Notes: generated from the sequence alone by a model not told the origin. A stretch of 64,000 nucleotides of DNA from CALKJU01 sp035326425 (GCA_035326425.1 DAOLFG010000003.1:1-64000); one strand, 5' to 3'. Positions 1-7,537 are shown, counted from the first letter of the stretch. A program made the numbers and translations.

Positions 1-163
1 TGCCGGCACCGCCGTAGAGCTCGTCATGGCCGGCACCGCCCTCGACCCGATCGGCACCGCCCGCGCCATCGAGGAGGTCGTCGCCCCCGAGCCCGTACAT
101 GCTGTCCGCAGCGCCCGTCCCGACCTTGAAATCGCCGAGTTGTGTGCCAGTATACTTTACCAT
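1..163 (-). CDS. RTX-type calcium-binding repeat protein, N-terminus only
   Basis: The reverse strand starts with ATG at 163, with GGAG about eight bases upstream, and stays open to the window edge (54 codons). Glycine- and aspartate-rich nonapeptides begin near residue 24 (GLGGDDLLDG, GGAGHDELYG). This is the GGxGxD pattern of haemolysin-type calcium-binding repeats, which form parallel beta-rolls in proteins usually exported by type I secretion. There is no Sec signal peptide, as expected for type I substrates. The rest of the gene lies outside the window, so the effector or enzyme domain, if any, is unknown. Confidence 0.8.
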   Translation of the reverse strand, partial: MVKYTGTQLGDFKVGTGAADSMYGLGGDDLLDGAGGADRVEGGAGHDELYGGAG

Positions 164-267
164 GATCACATCTCCGCCAGTGCAGGATCATCGCACTGGC
201 GAAATGCGACTCCTCCGACACTGTTCCCTATAGAAAAACGTGACCTCGGGACCATTCGTCATTCTGG

Positions 268-1146
268 TCACGCCGCCATCGCGAAACCGGGTGCCGAACC
301 GAAGGCATCGAGCATGTGCTGCTCCAGCCTGTCGATGAGGCGTCCGGTCGCGTGCGGCGAGCGCTGCAGCGTTACGCCGATTTCCGGCAGCTTGGGGAAG
401 CCCTCCGACTCGCCGAGGACACGCAATCCGGGGCGTACGTTGCTGCGCAGCAACAGGCTGCAGGCGAGCCCGGCATCGAGCGCCGCATAGATGCCGGCGA
501 CACTGACCGAGGTGTAGGCGATCCGGACCTGCCGCCCCTGCTGGGCCAGCCGCTCGGTGGCGTAGCGCCGGAACAGACAGCCCTGCTCGAACACCGCGAG
601 CGGCAGCGGATTGTCCTCGTGGACACAGTGATGGGCGCTGGTCACCCACACCAGCGGCTCGCGATGCACCAGCGTGCCGCCGGTCTCGCCGGAGCCCTGC
701 GTGACCAGAGCGAGGTCGACCTCGTCGGCCGCCAGCGCCGTCAGCAGGTCGACCGAGGGACGGCAGATCACCTCGACATGGACCTTGGGATGCGTCTGGG
801 CGAACCGCGCCAGGATGCCGGGCAGGAACGAGCTGGCATAGTCGTCCGGCGAGCCGACGCGGACATGGCCGTGCATCGCCTGGGCGTCGAACGCCGCCAG
901 GGCCTCCTGGTGCGCCCGGATGATGCGCCGGGCATGGTCGAGCAGGATCTCGCCGTGCGGCGTCAGGCCGACGCTGCGGCCCTCGCGCTCGAACAGCGAG
1001 CGCCCGAGGCCCTCCTCCAGCCGCTTGATCTGCATCGACACCGCCGACTGCGTGCGGTGCACCCGCTTGGCGGCGGCGGTGAAGCTGCCGGTCTCGGCGA
1101 TGGCGATGAAGGTGCGCAACAGGTCGGGCTCGAGGGTCGACAGCAT
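268..1146 (-). CDS. LysR family transcriptional regulator
   Basis: A 292-residue protein of normal LysR length. Residues 1-60 form the winged helix-turn-helix (LLRTFIAIAETGSFTAAAKR, then RTQSAVSMQIKRLEE), and the remainder is the periplasmic-binding-like effector domain. I chose the ATG at 1146 because family members start just before the xLxxLEPDLLRTF segment; an in-frame longer start exists at 1182. The gene is divergent from the DUF1127 gene at 1289, a common alphaproteobacterial arrangement, so it probably controls that gene and itself from the shared 142-bp intergenic region. The inducer is unknown. Confidence 0.9.
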   Translation of the reverse strand: MLSTLEPDLLRTFIAIAETGSFTAAAKRVHRTQSAVSMQIKRLEEGLGRSLFEREGRSVGLTPHGEILLDHARRIIRAHQEALAAFDAQAMHGHVRVGSPDDYASSFLPGILARFAQTHPKVHVEVICRPSVDLLTALAADEVDLALVTQGSGETGGTLVHREPLVWVTSAHHCVHEDNPLPLAVFEQGCLFRRYATERLAQQGRQVRIAYTSVSVAGIYAALDAGLACSLLLRSNVRPGLRVLGESEGFPKLPEIGVTLQRSPHATGRLIDRLEQHMLDAFGSAPGFAMAA

Positions 1147-1189
1147 CACGGCGGATCCATCAATGACATTGAACCGAAACATAAGTCCT

Positions 1190-1201
1190 ATTCGTTGGAA
1201 T
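1190..1201. promoter_or_regulatory. Short inverted repeat between LysR and DUF1127 genes
   Basis: ATTC-GTTG-GAAT forms a perfect 4-bp dyad in the divergent intergenic region, in an AT-richer stretch. LysR regulators usually bind a T-N11-A dyad in such regions, so this is a candidate operator. The assignment rests on position and symmetry only. Confidence 0.3.
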
Positions 1202-1288
1202 GATCAAGCCCCGATGCGCAACTATCGGGTCGTGAGGCGGCGGGCGAGCGGGGATGCTGCAGCCGCAAACCTTCGAGGAGCATGAGCG

Positions 1289-1570
1289 ATGATCGCCAAC
1301 CCCTACCGTGACAGCGTGGTCGCCGGCCGCCGTCCGAGCCGTCGGGGCCTGGTCCGGCACGTCGCCAACGTGCTGTGGAGCTGGTGGCGCGCCCAGAACG
1401 ACCGCCGCAGGCTCTATGCGATGAGCGACGAGATGCTGCGCGACGTCGGCCTCAGCCGTTCGGACGTCGAGCGCGAGTTCCAGCGTCCGTTCTGGGAGCC
1501 GATCGACTACAGCTCGCTGGACGAGCAGCGCGAGCTCGCCGCCCGGCGCAGCGGCTTCGGCCTGCCTTGA
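1289..1570 (+). CDS. DUF1127 domain protein
   Basis: A small basic protein of 93 residues. The DUF1127 core is at residues 44-70 (RRLYAMSDEMLRDVGLSRSD), preceded by a Trp/Arg-rich helix (LWSWWRAQNDR). Short DUF1127 proteins in alphaproteobacteria have been linked to RNA interactions and to phosphate or stress adaptation; this one is longer, with a C-terminal tail. ATG at 1289 has a GAGGAG ribosome site about ten bases upstream. It is divergent from the LysR gene and ends at a strong hairpin shared with the converging membrane-protein gene. Confidence 0.85.
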   Translation: MIANPYRDSVVAGRRPSRRGLVRHVANVLWSWWRAQNDRRRLYAMSDEMLRDVGLSRSDVEREFQRPFWEPIDYSSLDEQRELAARRSGFGLP

Positions 1571-1577
1571 GGCACGT

Positions 1578-1609
1578 GTCCCCGGGCCGGCGCGAGCCGG
1601 TCCGGGGAC
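1578..1609. terminator. Bidirectional terminator-like hairpin
   Basis: A 14-bp stem (1578-1591 with 1596-1609, one G-U pair) closed by the GNRA tetraloop GCGA. It sits between the converging DUF1127 and GlsB-like genes. No long T-tract follows on either strand, so termination strength is uncertain. Confidence 0.6.
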
Positions 1610-1615
1610 CGGCCT

Positions 1616-1861
1616 TCAGGACCGGCCCTTGATCAGGCCCACGACATAGATCAGCACGATGGCGCCGATGACGGCGCCGATCAGGCCCATGATCAGGCCG
1701 CCATCGCCGATGCCGAGAACGCTCAGCATGAAGCCGCCGATAAACGAGCCGATCACGCCGACGAGGATATTGCCGAGCAGACCGAAGCCGCCGCCGCGCA
1801 TGATCTTGCCGGCGATGAAGCCGGCCAGGCCGCCGATGATCAGGAACAGGATGAGATTCAT
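1616..1861 (-). CDS. GlsB/YeaQ/YmgE family small membrane protein
   Basis: An 81-residue very hydrophobic protein with three predicted membrane helices and the family's glycine-rich signature (GGLAGFIAGKIMRGGGFGLL, then GNILVGVIGSFIGG). Family members are small inner-membrane proteins induced by general stress and are also called transglycosylase-associated proteins; no enzyme activity is established. ATG at 1861 was used. It is a single gene, convergent with the DUF1127 gene. Confidence 0.9.
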   Translation of the reverse strand: MNLILFLIIGGLAGFIAGKIMRGGGFGLLGNILVGVIGSFIGGFMLSVLGIGDGGLIMGLIGAVIGAIVLIYVVGLIKGRS

Positions 1862-2038
1862 GGATAATTCCCTGGTTGAGCCCGACTAGGCGCGGCGTGA
1901 CGATAGCGACCGTGCCTGCGAACGCATAGCCGGCTCAGCTGCCGGATGGAGCTGGCATCAGACGGCGGGACCTGACGAAAGTGCCGAAAGCGAAACGGCT
2001 GCAACTTGATGGGACATCGAAAAAAGTATTGCAACGCT

Positions 2039-2524
2039 CTATCTCGTTTGCCTCGATGTGCCAGAAGACATGGCCAAGATTCTATCTTCAACTGCTGTAG
2101 GCAGAGCAGGATATCGAGCTGGCTCTGGCCCAAATCTGTTGTCACCTCGCGTGCCAGGCAAGCAATAGATAAGAATCAACGATATGATAAATAAGACAAA
2201 GCACACATTGTTTACAACGGCTGATGGTGATCCGGTGAAAAGTGTAGGTATAAGAATCCAAAGCCACCACCACCATCCGGATAGGTTAAGATCATGGAGA
2301 CGCTTTATTGGCGTAACAACGTTGATCCATGATATCGTCACAAGCACGGCAATTGTCAACAAGATAGTGCCGATACTGAGGCTGCCGAAACCTTGGTTGC
2401 CAGCTCTCACCTCTAACGCTAGCGGCGCAAGACCAATAACAAACAATGGAAGGGGGAGGATAGAATAGCCAAGAAACCGCGCTCGGCCGATTCGACCCCT
2501 CCATGTGAACAGATTGCGCAGCAT
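2039..2524 (-). CDS. DUF805 family membrane protein
   Basis: A 161-residue protein with the DUF805 start (LFTWRGRIGRARF), four predicted membrane helices and the conserved KRLHDLNLSGWWW loop near residues 74-86. The family's function is unknown; members are small inner-membrane proteins. ATG at 2524 has a GGAGGG site directly upstream. The gene and its flanks are visibly richer in A and T than the rest of the window, which suggests recent acquisition or relaxed constraint. An 18-bp palindrome lies just upstream. Confidence 0.85.
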   Translation of the reverse strand: MLRNLFTWRGRIGRARFLGYSILPLPLFVIGLAPLALEVRAGNQGFGSLSIGTILLTIAVLVTISWINVVTPIKRLHDLNLSGWWWWLWILIPTLFTGSPSAVVNNVCFVLFIISLILIYCLPGTRGDNRFGPEPARYPALPTAVEDRILAMSSGTSRQTR

Positions 2525-2547
2525 TGACCCTCCAAATTCACGAGTGC

Positions 2548-2565
2548 ATGCCTCTCAAGAGGCAT
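2548..2565. promoter_or_regulatory. Perfect palindrome upstream of the DUF805 gene
   Basis: ATGCCTCT-CA-AGAGGCAT, two 8-bp arms around a 2-base centre, 24 to 41 bases upstream of the DUF805 start and just before its ribosome site. It could be an operator for a dimeric regulator or a leader hairpin. The rest of 2525-2808 apart from the tandem repeat shows nothing I can name. Confidence 0.4.
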
Positions 2566-2732
2566 TGAGACAGCCGTTGGGCCAGCACCTCAAGGAGAGC
2601 CAATGATGCCACCTGTGAGTGCGAGATTCACCTGAGAGGAGCAGATAACTTGCGTATTCTGCTACAGCAACGCGGCGGGCTATCAGCGTAAGGCGGCCCT
2701 CGGGTCAAAGATGGTGTGACGACGGAGCGATC

Positions 2733-2791
2733 GCATTCGCCTCCGCCGCATTCGCCTCCGCCGCATTCGCCTCCGCCGCATTCGCCTCCGC
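2733..2791. repeat. 15-bp tandem repeat, about four copies
   Basis: The unit GCATTCGCCTCCGCC is repeated 3.9 times without a mismatch, directly downstream of the DUF6644-like gene stop. The 15-bp period is a multiple of three, so the reverse strand reads as repeated AEANA, but that frame only overlaps the real gene out of phase. Perfect identity between copies implies recent slippage; copy number may vary between strains. Confidence 0.85.
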
Positions 2792-2808
2792 GTCGACAGC
2801 GAAGCTGC

Positions 2809-3306
2809 TCAGATGTAGGCGATCAGCCGGCCGCAGGTGAGGACGGCGATCCAGCCGACCATCGACGCCCCGGCCGAGAGGCGCATCGACGATGGGATGC
2901 CCATCGAGGGGCCGATGGCCTTGTGCCGGCGGTAGGGGCCGAGATGGAACCAGACGACGTTGGCGAGCGCCAGCAGCAGCAGCGCCATCTTGGTCAGGTA
3001 GACCGGGTTGCGGAAATAGGCCGTGGCCTCGGCCGTGAACAGCAGGAAGCCCATCGGCACGGCCAGCAGCAGGCCGGCGGCGGCGATCGGCACCAGCCGG
3101 CGGACCCAGCCTTCGACGTCGAATCGATCCGGCGCGGTCAGCAGCCGGAGGTCGAAGGCGACGATGCTGCCGACGAGGACGGCGAATCCCAGGATGTGAA
3201 GGGTCTCCACCGCCGGGTACAGCCACAGCGAGCCGCGCAGCGTCCGGCCCAGGCCCGAGCTCTCGAGGGCGACGAGCAGCGCCGGGCCATCGGCCGCGTG
3301 CTCCAT
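2809..3306 (-). CDS. DUF6644-like integral membrane protein
   Basis: A 165-residue protein with about four hydrophobic helices. It begins with a short segment (LESSGLGRTLRGSLWLYPAV) and continues with ETLHILGFAVLVGSIVAFDL. The combination of E-x-x-H in the first helix with a DLRLL loop resembles the DUF6644/DUF2214 type of membrane protein. Function is unknown; His residues in such helices could bind haem or metal. The ATG overlaps the stop of the upstream DUF6152 gene (TGATG), so the two are translated together. Confidence 0.65.
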   Translation of the reverse strand: MEHAADGPALLVALESSGLGRTLRGSLWLYPAVETLHILGFAVLVGSIVAFDLRLLTAPDRFDVEGWVRRLVPIAAAGLLLAVPMGFLLFTAEATAYFRNPVYLTKMALLLLALANVVWFHLGPYRRHKAIGPSMGIPSSMRLSAGASMVGWIAVLTCGRLIAYI

Positions 3307-3659
3307 CAGCGCAGCTCGACGGCCCTGCCGTCGACGATGATCCGCTCGGCGCGCAGCTCGGCCGCCTCGCGGCGGTGCGGATAGCCGACCAGCGTCACCG
3401 TATCGCCGACCTCGATCGAGCCGTCGGGCAGCCCGCGGTTGGTCATGCGCGACAACGGTGCCAGCACGCAGGTCCAGGCCTTGCCGTCGGCCTCGATCAC
3501 CACCGAGCAATGGGGGTTGCCGAAATAGACCTCGCGCACCGGGCCGGTCAGCGTCAGCATGGTGCCGGCGTCGTAGCCGCCCCAGCCATGGTGTGCCCAT
3601 GTCGGGCGCGTCAGCGCTGCGGCACCCAGGGTCGCGAGCAGCAGCGTACGGCGGTTCAT
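3306..3659 (-). CDS. DUF6152 family exported protein
   Basis: A 117-residue precursor. Residues 1-22 are a signal peptide (MNRRTLLLATLGAAALTRPTWA), with cleavage probably just before AHHGWGGYD. The mature part has the family's HHGW motif, a GPVREVYFGNPHC segment and a beta-rich end. The periplasmic function is unknown; the two adjacent His residues and one Cys could bind metal. ATG at 3659 is preceded by GGAGG. The first gene of a two-gene operon with the membrane protein at 2809. Confidence 0.75.
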   Translation of the reverse strand: MNRRTLLLATLGAAALTRPTWAHHGWGGYDAGTMLTLTGPVREVYFGNPHCSVVIEADGKAWTCVLAPLSRMTNRGLPDGSIEVGDTVTLVGYPHRREAAELRAERIIVDGRAVELR

Positions 3660-3743
3660 CGGCGCCTCCTCGCATCGGCTCCGTCTCGGGATGTCGTCCA
3701 TCAGGTCTTGCGGATCAAGCCCGGTCGCGCCACAGCCTGCGCC

Positions 3744-4388
3744 ATGCACGGTTTCGTGTTCTGGCTCGATTTTCTTGGCGTCGCCGTCTTCGCGGCGACC
3801 GGCGCTCTCACGGCGTCACGCAAGCAGCTGGACATCGTCGGCTTCATGCTGCTGGCGGCGGTGACCGGCATCGGCGGCGGCACGCTGCGCGACCTGCTGA
3901 TCGGCCGGCCGGTCTTCTGGATCGGCCAGCCCGTCTACATCGCCGTCACCACTGGAGTGGCGCTGCTGGTCTTCTTCACCGCGCATCGCCTGGAATCGCG
4001 GTTCCGCGTGCTGCTCTGGCTCGACGCCATGGGGCTGTCGCTGTTCTGCGCCATGGGCGCCGACATCGCCCTGGCCCAGGGGACACCCGCCTCCGTGGCG
4101 GTCCTCATGGGAACGATGACCGCCACCTGCGGCGGCCTGATCCGCGACATCGTCTGCGCCGAGGTGCCGTTGGTCCTGCGCCGCGAGATCTATGTGACCG
4201 CAGCCGCCCTCGGAGCCCTGGTCTTCGTCGGGCTTTCCGCGCTGGGCGCCGGGCCCGATGCGTCGCTGATCGCCGCTGCGGCCGCCTGCTTCGCGATCCG
4301 CGGCCTCGCCTTGTGGCATGGCTGGTCGCTGCCGGCCTACCGCCCACGACCGGGCCGCGACTATCCGCCGGGCGGGGCCGCCGGGTAG
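3744..4388 (+). CDS. Trimeric intracellular cation channel (TRIC/YadS, UPF0126) family protein
   Basis: A 214-residue membrane protein made of two repeats of three helices. The family glycine motifs are visible: GVAVFAATGALTASRKQLD near the start, GIGGGTLRDLLIGRPVFW near residue 45, and the second-repeat counterpart TCGGLIRDIVCAEVP near residue 130. Prokaryotic TRIC proteins are trimeric potassium-permeable channels of the inner membrane. The start is the ATG at 3744. The 3' end overlaps the converging DUF2238 gene by 28 bases. Confidence 0.85.
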   Translation: MHGFVFWLDFLGVAVFAATGALTASRKQLDIVGFMLLAAVTGIGGGTLRDLLIGRPVFWIGQPVYIAVTTGVALLVFFTAHRLESRFRVLLWLDAMGLSLFCAMGADIALAQGTPASVAVLMGTMTATCGGLIRDIVCAEVPLVLRREIYVTAAALGALVFVGLSALGAGPDASLIAAAAACFAIRGLALWHGWSLPAYRPRPGRDYPPGGAAG

Positions 4389-5095
4389 CCGGCCTCGGCG
4401 GCGAGGCGGGCGAGACGCTCCTCGCCCATGGGTGCCGGATCCTTGACGCTGAGGCTCCGCCACCATTCGCGGGCGAAGTCGCGCTGGTAGCGCATATTGA
4501 CGGCCAGCGTGATGCCCATGGCGATCAGGGCGCCGAGCGCGGCCAGCGCCATGTCCTTCTGCGCGTCCCACGGATCGCCCTGGCTGCCGAGATAGGCGAC
4601 GCCGAGATCGCCGCCGAACAGCTCGGCGGCCCCCCACTCGAACAGCTCGAACAGCGCCGAGGTCGACAGCATCAGGTCGAGCGGCAGGAAGTAGCCCCAG
4701 AAGCCGCGCGCCTGCGCCACGCGGAAGAACAGCTCGCGGGCCGGATAGGCCATCAAGAGGCCGTAGCTGAAATGGACCAGCCGGTCGAAATGGTTGCGCT
4801 CCAGGCCCAGCGCGTCCTTGACCCAGAAGCCGAGCGGCACCTCGGCATAGGTGTAGTGGGCACCCACGGCATGCAGCGCCATGAACAGGAAGATCAGCGT
4901 GTAGGAGACCCGCGACAGCCGGAAGTGCCGCCACGACCAGGCGAGCGCCGGCACGAACAGCAGGACGAGCACGTTCTCCAGCGCCCAGTCGGCGCGATCG
5001 TGCGGGTCGACGGCCAGCCACAGCCAGAACACGGCATAGACCGCCGCCAGCGCCAGAACGTAGCGGCGGTGCCCGTCGACATCCTCCTGGCGCAT
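4361..5095 (-). CDS. DUF2238 (YjdF-like) membrane protein
   Basis: A 244-residue protein with about six hydrophobic helices. Conserved family segments are HAVGAHYTYAEVPLG near residue 80, FDRLVHFSYGLLMAYP near residue 103 and LFELFEWGAA near residue 148. Function is unknown. The ATG at 5095 lies only ten bases from the left end of the insertion sequence, so its original upstream region has been separated from it. A GGAG belonging to the insertion end now lies about ten bases upstream of the start and may act as the ribosome site. Confidence 0.85.
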   Translation of the reverse strand: MRQEDVDGHRRYVLALAAVYAVFWLWLAVDPHDRADWALENVLVLLFVPALAWSWRHFRLSRVSYTLIFLFMALHAVGAHYTYAEVPLGFWVKDALGLERNHFDRLVHFSYGLLMAYPARELFFRVAQARGFWGYFLPLDLMLSTSALFELFEWGAAELFGGDLGVAYLGSQGDPWDAQKDMALAALGALIAMGITLAVNMRYQRDFAREWWRSLSVKDPAPMGEERLARLAAEAGYPAAPPGG

Positions 5096-5178
5096 GCGGA
5101 CTAGGCTCCAAACCCGATCAAAACATTGACATATTGTAGTTGCGGTGATTCAAGCTGGCAAACGGCGGAGCGTGGGTC

Positions 5179-5930
5179 ATGGCGGGCTTGTTCTGGTTTT
5201 CCGATCGGCAGTGGTCGGTGATCGAGCCGCTGCTGCCGACCAATCAGCCGGGCGCCAGACGCGTCGATGACCGGCGGGTTTTGAGCGGCATCGTGCAGGT
5301 CCTGCGGACCGGCTGTCGCTGGCAGGATTGTCCGCCCGACTACGGCCCCTACACCACGGTCTACAATCGCTTTCATCGCTGGGCACGCCGCGGCTTGTGG
5401 CGGAAGCTCCTCCAGGCCCTGGCCAAGGCCGAGCCCGGCGACGTCCATCTGCTCGACAGCACCACCGCCAAGGCGCACCGCTCGGCGTCGGGCGCAAAAG
5501 GGGGGCCCAACTCCAGGCGATCGGCCGCTCGCGTGGCGGGCGCACCACGAAGATCCACGCCATCGTCGACGGCAGTGGCCGGCCGCTCGCCTTCACGCTG
5601 ACACCTGGGCAGCGCGGCGATGCACCGGCAGCACCGGTGCTGCTCGATGCCGTGCCGGCCGCCGCCTGCTGCATCGCCGATGCCGCCTACGACAGCGACG
5701 CCCTGCGCCAGATGCTGATCGAGCGCGGCACCCGGCCCGTCATCCCCAACAACCCCACCCGCAAGCGCCGCCATCCCTTCGATCCGGTGGCCTACCGCCT
5801 GCGCAACCTCATCGAGCGCGCCTTCTGCCGTCTCAAGGACTGGCGCCGCATCGCCACCCGCTACGACAAGCTCGCCACCAACTACGCCGCAGCCGTCGCC
5901 ATAGACATCGCCGTCATCTGGTGGATTTGA
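5179..5930 (+). CDS. IS5/IS427-like transposase made by -1 frameshifting (OrfA 5179-5601, OrfB frame ending 5930)
   Basis: DDE transposase. OrfA starts at ATG 5179 with GGAG upstream and carries the DUF4096-type N-terminus (FWFSDRQWSVIEPLLP) and the first catalytic Asp in LLDSTTAKAHRS. The -1 frame supplies the rest: GGRTTKIHAIVD, the second Asp in IADAAYDSDAL and the final Glu in NLIERAFCRLKDWRRIATRY. Neither frame alone has the full triad. The frames join at an A4G6 run, so programmed slippage is likely, as known for this group; a sequencing error in the run is the alternative. Confidence 0.88.
5496..5505 (+). other. Probable ribosomal frameshift site in transposase gene
   Basis: AAAAGGGGGG is read in OrfA as (GC)A AAA GGG GGG. 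Moving back one base here joins OrfA to the frame that encodes the second half of the catalytic domain. Related IS5 elements use A/G homopolymer runs for the same purpose. Confidence 0.65.
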
Positions 5931-5943
5931 ATGAGTCTCGAGC

Positions 5944-6501
5944 CTAGAGCTCGGTATGGCGGTAGAGGCGGTCGAGATGAACGTCCGCAGCCAACACGCG
6001 GCTGCGGAAGCTCTGGCTGCCGGTCAGCGGCAAGGTGCCGACCCAGACGCCGTCGACACGGCTCCATACCACGACCCAGCGGCCACGGCTCTCGACCAGC
6101 CAGATCTCCTCGACGCTCGGTAGCAGGCTGTAGTCCGGCACCTTGCGCATCTTGTCGATGCCCTTGGTGCTCGGCGACAGCACCTCGACGATCAGCCGGG
6201 GCGCTTCGAGGATCCCCTCGTCGTCGGGCGGCTCGCAGGTATAGGCCACGTCGGCGACATAGGCGCGCCTGCGGCTCCGCCCGGGAATCTCGATGCCGGC
6301 CCCGACGACGGGGCGGCATGGGCCGTCACCGGCCGCGTCCTCGATCGCCCGGGCGGCGTTGTAGGAGATCGTGCCGTGGCGATCGCTGGGCGGCGACATC
6401 GCCACCAGCACGCCGTCCAGCAGCTCGTAGCGCGTGTCGGTGCCGTCGTCGAAGGCCAGCCAGTCCTCGACCGTCAGCAGCTCGTGGGCCGCATCCGCCA
6501 T
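5944..6501 (-). CDS. Uma2 family endonuclease-like protein
   Basis: A 185-residue protein of normal Uma2 (DUF820) length. PD-(D/E)xK-type features are present: ELLDGVLVAMSPPS near residue 26, VADVAYTC near residue 81 and LIVEVLSPST near residue 102, where Asp and the Glu of VEV are predicted metal ligands. The family is abundant in cyanobacteria and some alphaproteobacteria and has no settled role. The stop codon TAG lies inside the CTAG duplicated by the insertion sequence, so the protein is intact. Without the element it would lie five bases upstream of the DUF2238 gene. Confidence 0.85.
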   Translation of the reverse strand: MADAAHELLTVEDWLAFDDGTDTRYELLDGVLVAMSPPSDRHGTISYNAARAIEDAAGDGPCRPVVGAGIEIPGRSRRRAYVADVAYTCEPPDDEGILEAPRLIVEVLSPSTKGIDKMRKVPDYSLLPSVEEIWLVESRGRWVVVWSRVDGVWVGTLPLTGSQSFRSRVLAADVHLDRLYRHTEL

Positions 6502-6550
6502 CGCCCGCTCCGTCAGCCGTCGCCAGGACTATAGGCGATGCACCGGCCGG

Positions 6551-7537
6551 TCACACCATGCTCGGCAGCACCCGGTCCGGCGGGCGGTGGCCGTCGATGA
6601 AGGTCTTGATGTTGATGATGACCTTCTCGCCCATGTCGAGCCGGCCCTCGATGGTGGCCGAGCCCATGTGCGGCAGCAGCACGACGTTGTCGAGCTGGCG
6701 CAGCTTCGGATTGATCGCCGGCTCATGCTCGAACACGTCGAGGCCGGCACCGGCGATCTCCTTGTCGCGCAGCATCCGGGTCAGCGCCGCCTCGTCGATC
6801 ACCTCGCCGCGCGAGGTGTTGACGATGATGGCACTCTCGCGCAGCAATTTCAGCCGCCGCGCCGACAGCAGGTGGTAGGTCGCCGGCGTGTGCGGGCAGT
6901 TGATGCTGACGATGTCGACCCGGGCCAGCATCTGGTCGAGGCTCTCCCAGTAGGTCGCCTCGAGCTCGTTCTCGATGCTCTCGTGCACCCGGCGGCGGTT
7001 GTGGTAGTGCACGGCGAGGCCGAAGCCGCGGGCGCGGCGGGCCAGCGCCGAGCCGATGCGGCCCATGCCGAGGATGCCCAGCCGCTTGCCCCAGATGCGC
7101 CGGCCGAGAAAGGCCGTCGGCGTCCAGCCCGACCACTCGCCCGAGCGCGCCACCCGCTCGCCCTCGGCCAGCCGGCGCGACACGGCGAGGATCAGCGCCA
7201 TCGTCATGTCGGCGGTGTCCTCGGTCAGCACGCCCGGTGTGTTGGTGACGGTGATGCCGCGCTTGTAGGCGGCCTCGACGTCGATGTTGTCCACACCGGT
7301 GCCGTAGTTGGCGATCAGCCGCAGCCGCTCGCCGGCATGGGCCAGCACCGCGCTGTCGATGCGGTCGGTGACGGTCGGGACCAGCACGTCGCAGTCCTTC
7401 ACCGCCTCGACGAGCTGGGCCTTGCTCATCACCGTGTCGGCATGGTTGAGGCGGGCGTCGAACAGCTCGCGCATCCGCGTCTCGATCGCGTCCGGCAGCT
7501 TTCGCGTCACGATCACAAGCGGTCGAAGGCGCGGCAT
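6551..7537 (-). CDS. D-2-hydroxyacid dehydrogenase, D-glycerate dehydrogenase/glyoxylate reductase type
   Basis: A 328-residue NAD(P)-dependent dehydrogenase. The nucleotide-binding motif is GILGMGRIGSALARR near residues 150-163. The catalytic set is Arg in NTSRGEVID, Glu in GLDVFEHEP and His in LLPHMGSATIEG. The N-terminal half contains NYGTGVDNIDVEAA, typical of the glyoxylate/hydroxypyruvate reductase branch. It would reduce glyoxylate or hydroxypyruvate in the cytoplasm, probably in the serine or glycerate pathways. Exact substrate cannot be read from sequence. It is divergent from an SH3-domain protein, a pairing I recall from related genomes. Confidence 0.88.
   Translation of the reverse strand: MPRLRPLVIVTRKLPDAIETRMRELFDARLNHADTVMSKAQLVEAVKDCDVLVPTVTDRIDSAVLAHAGERLRLIANYGTGVDNIDVEAAYKRGITVTNTPGVLTEDTADMTMALILAVSRRLAEGERVARSGEWSGWTPTAFLGRRIWGKRLGILGMGRIGSALARRARGFGLAVHYHNRRRVHESIENELEATYWESLDQMLARVDIVSINCPHTPATYHLLSARRLKLLRESAIIVNTSRGEVIDEAALTRMLRDKEIAGAGLDVFEHEPAINPKLRQLDNVVLLPHMGSATIEGRLDMGEKVIINIKTFIDGHRPPDRVLPSMV

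Larger units (their letters stand above)
5105..5943 (+). mobile_element. IS5 family (IS427-like) insertion sequence, apparently complete
   Basis: An 839-bp element with imperfect terminal inverted repeats. The left end reads GGCTCCAAACCCGATCAAAA and the right end, reversed, GGCTCGAGACTCATTCAAAT (14 of 20 matching). It is flanked by CTAG at 5101-5104 and 5944-5947, consistent with duplication of a CTAG or TA target, as in the IS427 group. It encodes one transposase in two overlapping frames. Intact ends and open frames suggest a recent or still active copy. The target site coincides with the stop codon of the Uma2 gene. Confidence 0.88.

Noticed and set aside
2733..2791. CRISPR array
   Set aside because: Units are directly adjacent with no spacers and no cas genes are near; it is a simple tandem repeat.
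2705..3226. Reverse-strand frame ending in AEANA repeats
   Set aside because: It overlaps the DUF6644-like membrane gene out of frame; the peptide repeat is only the translation of the DNA tandem repeat.
5944..6501. Uma2 gene truncated by the insertion sequence
   Set aside because: The stop codon is within the duplicated target itself and the length and C-terminal pattern are normal, so the protein is not shortened.
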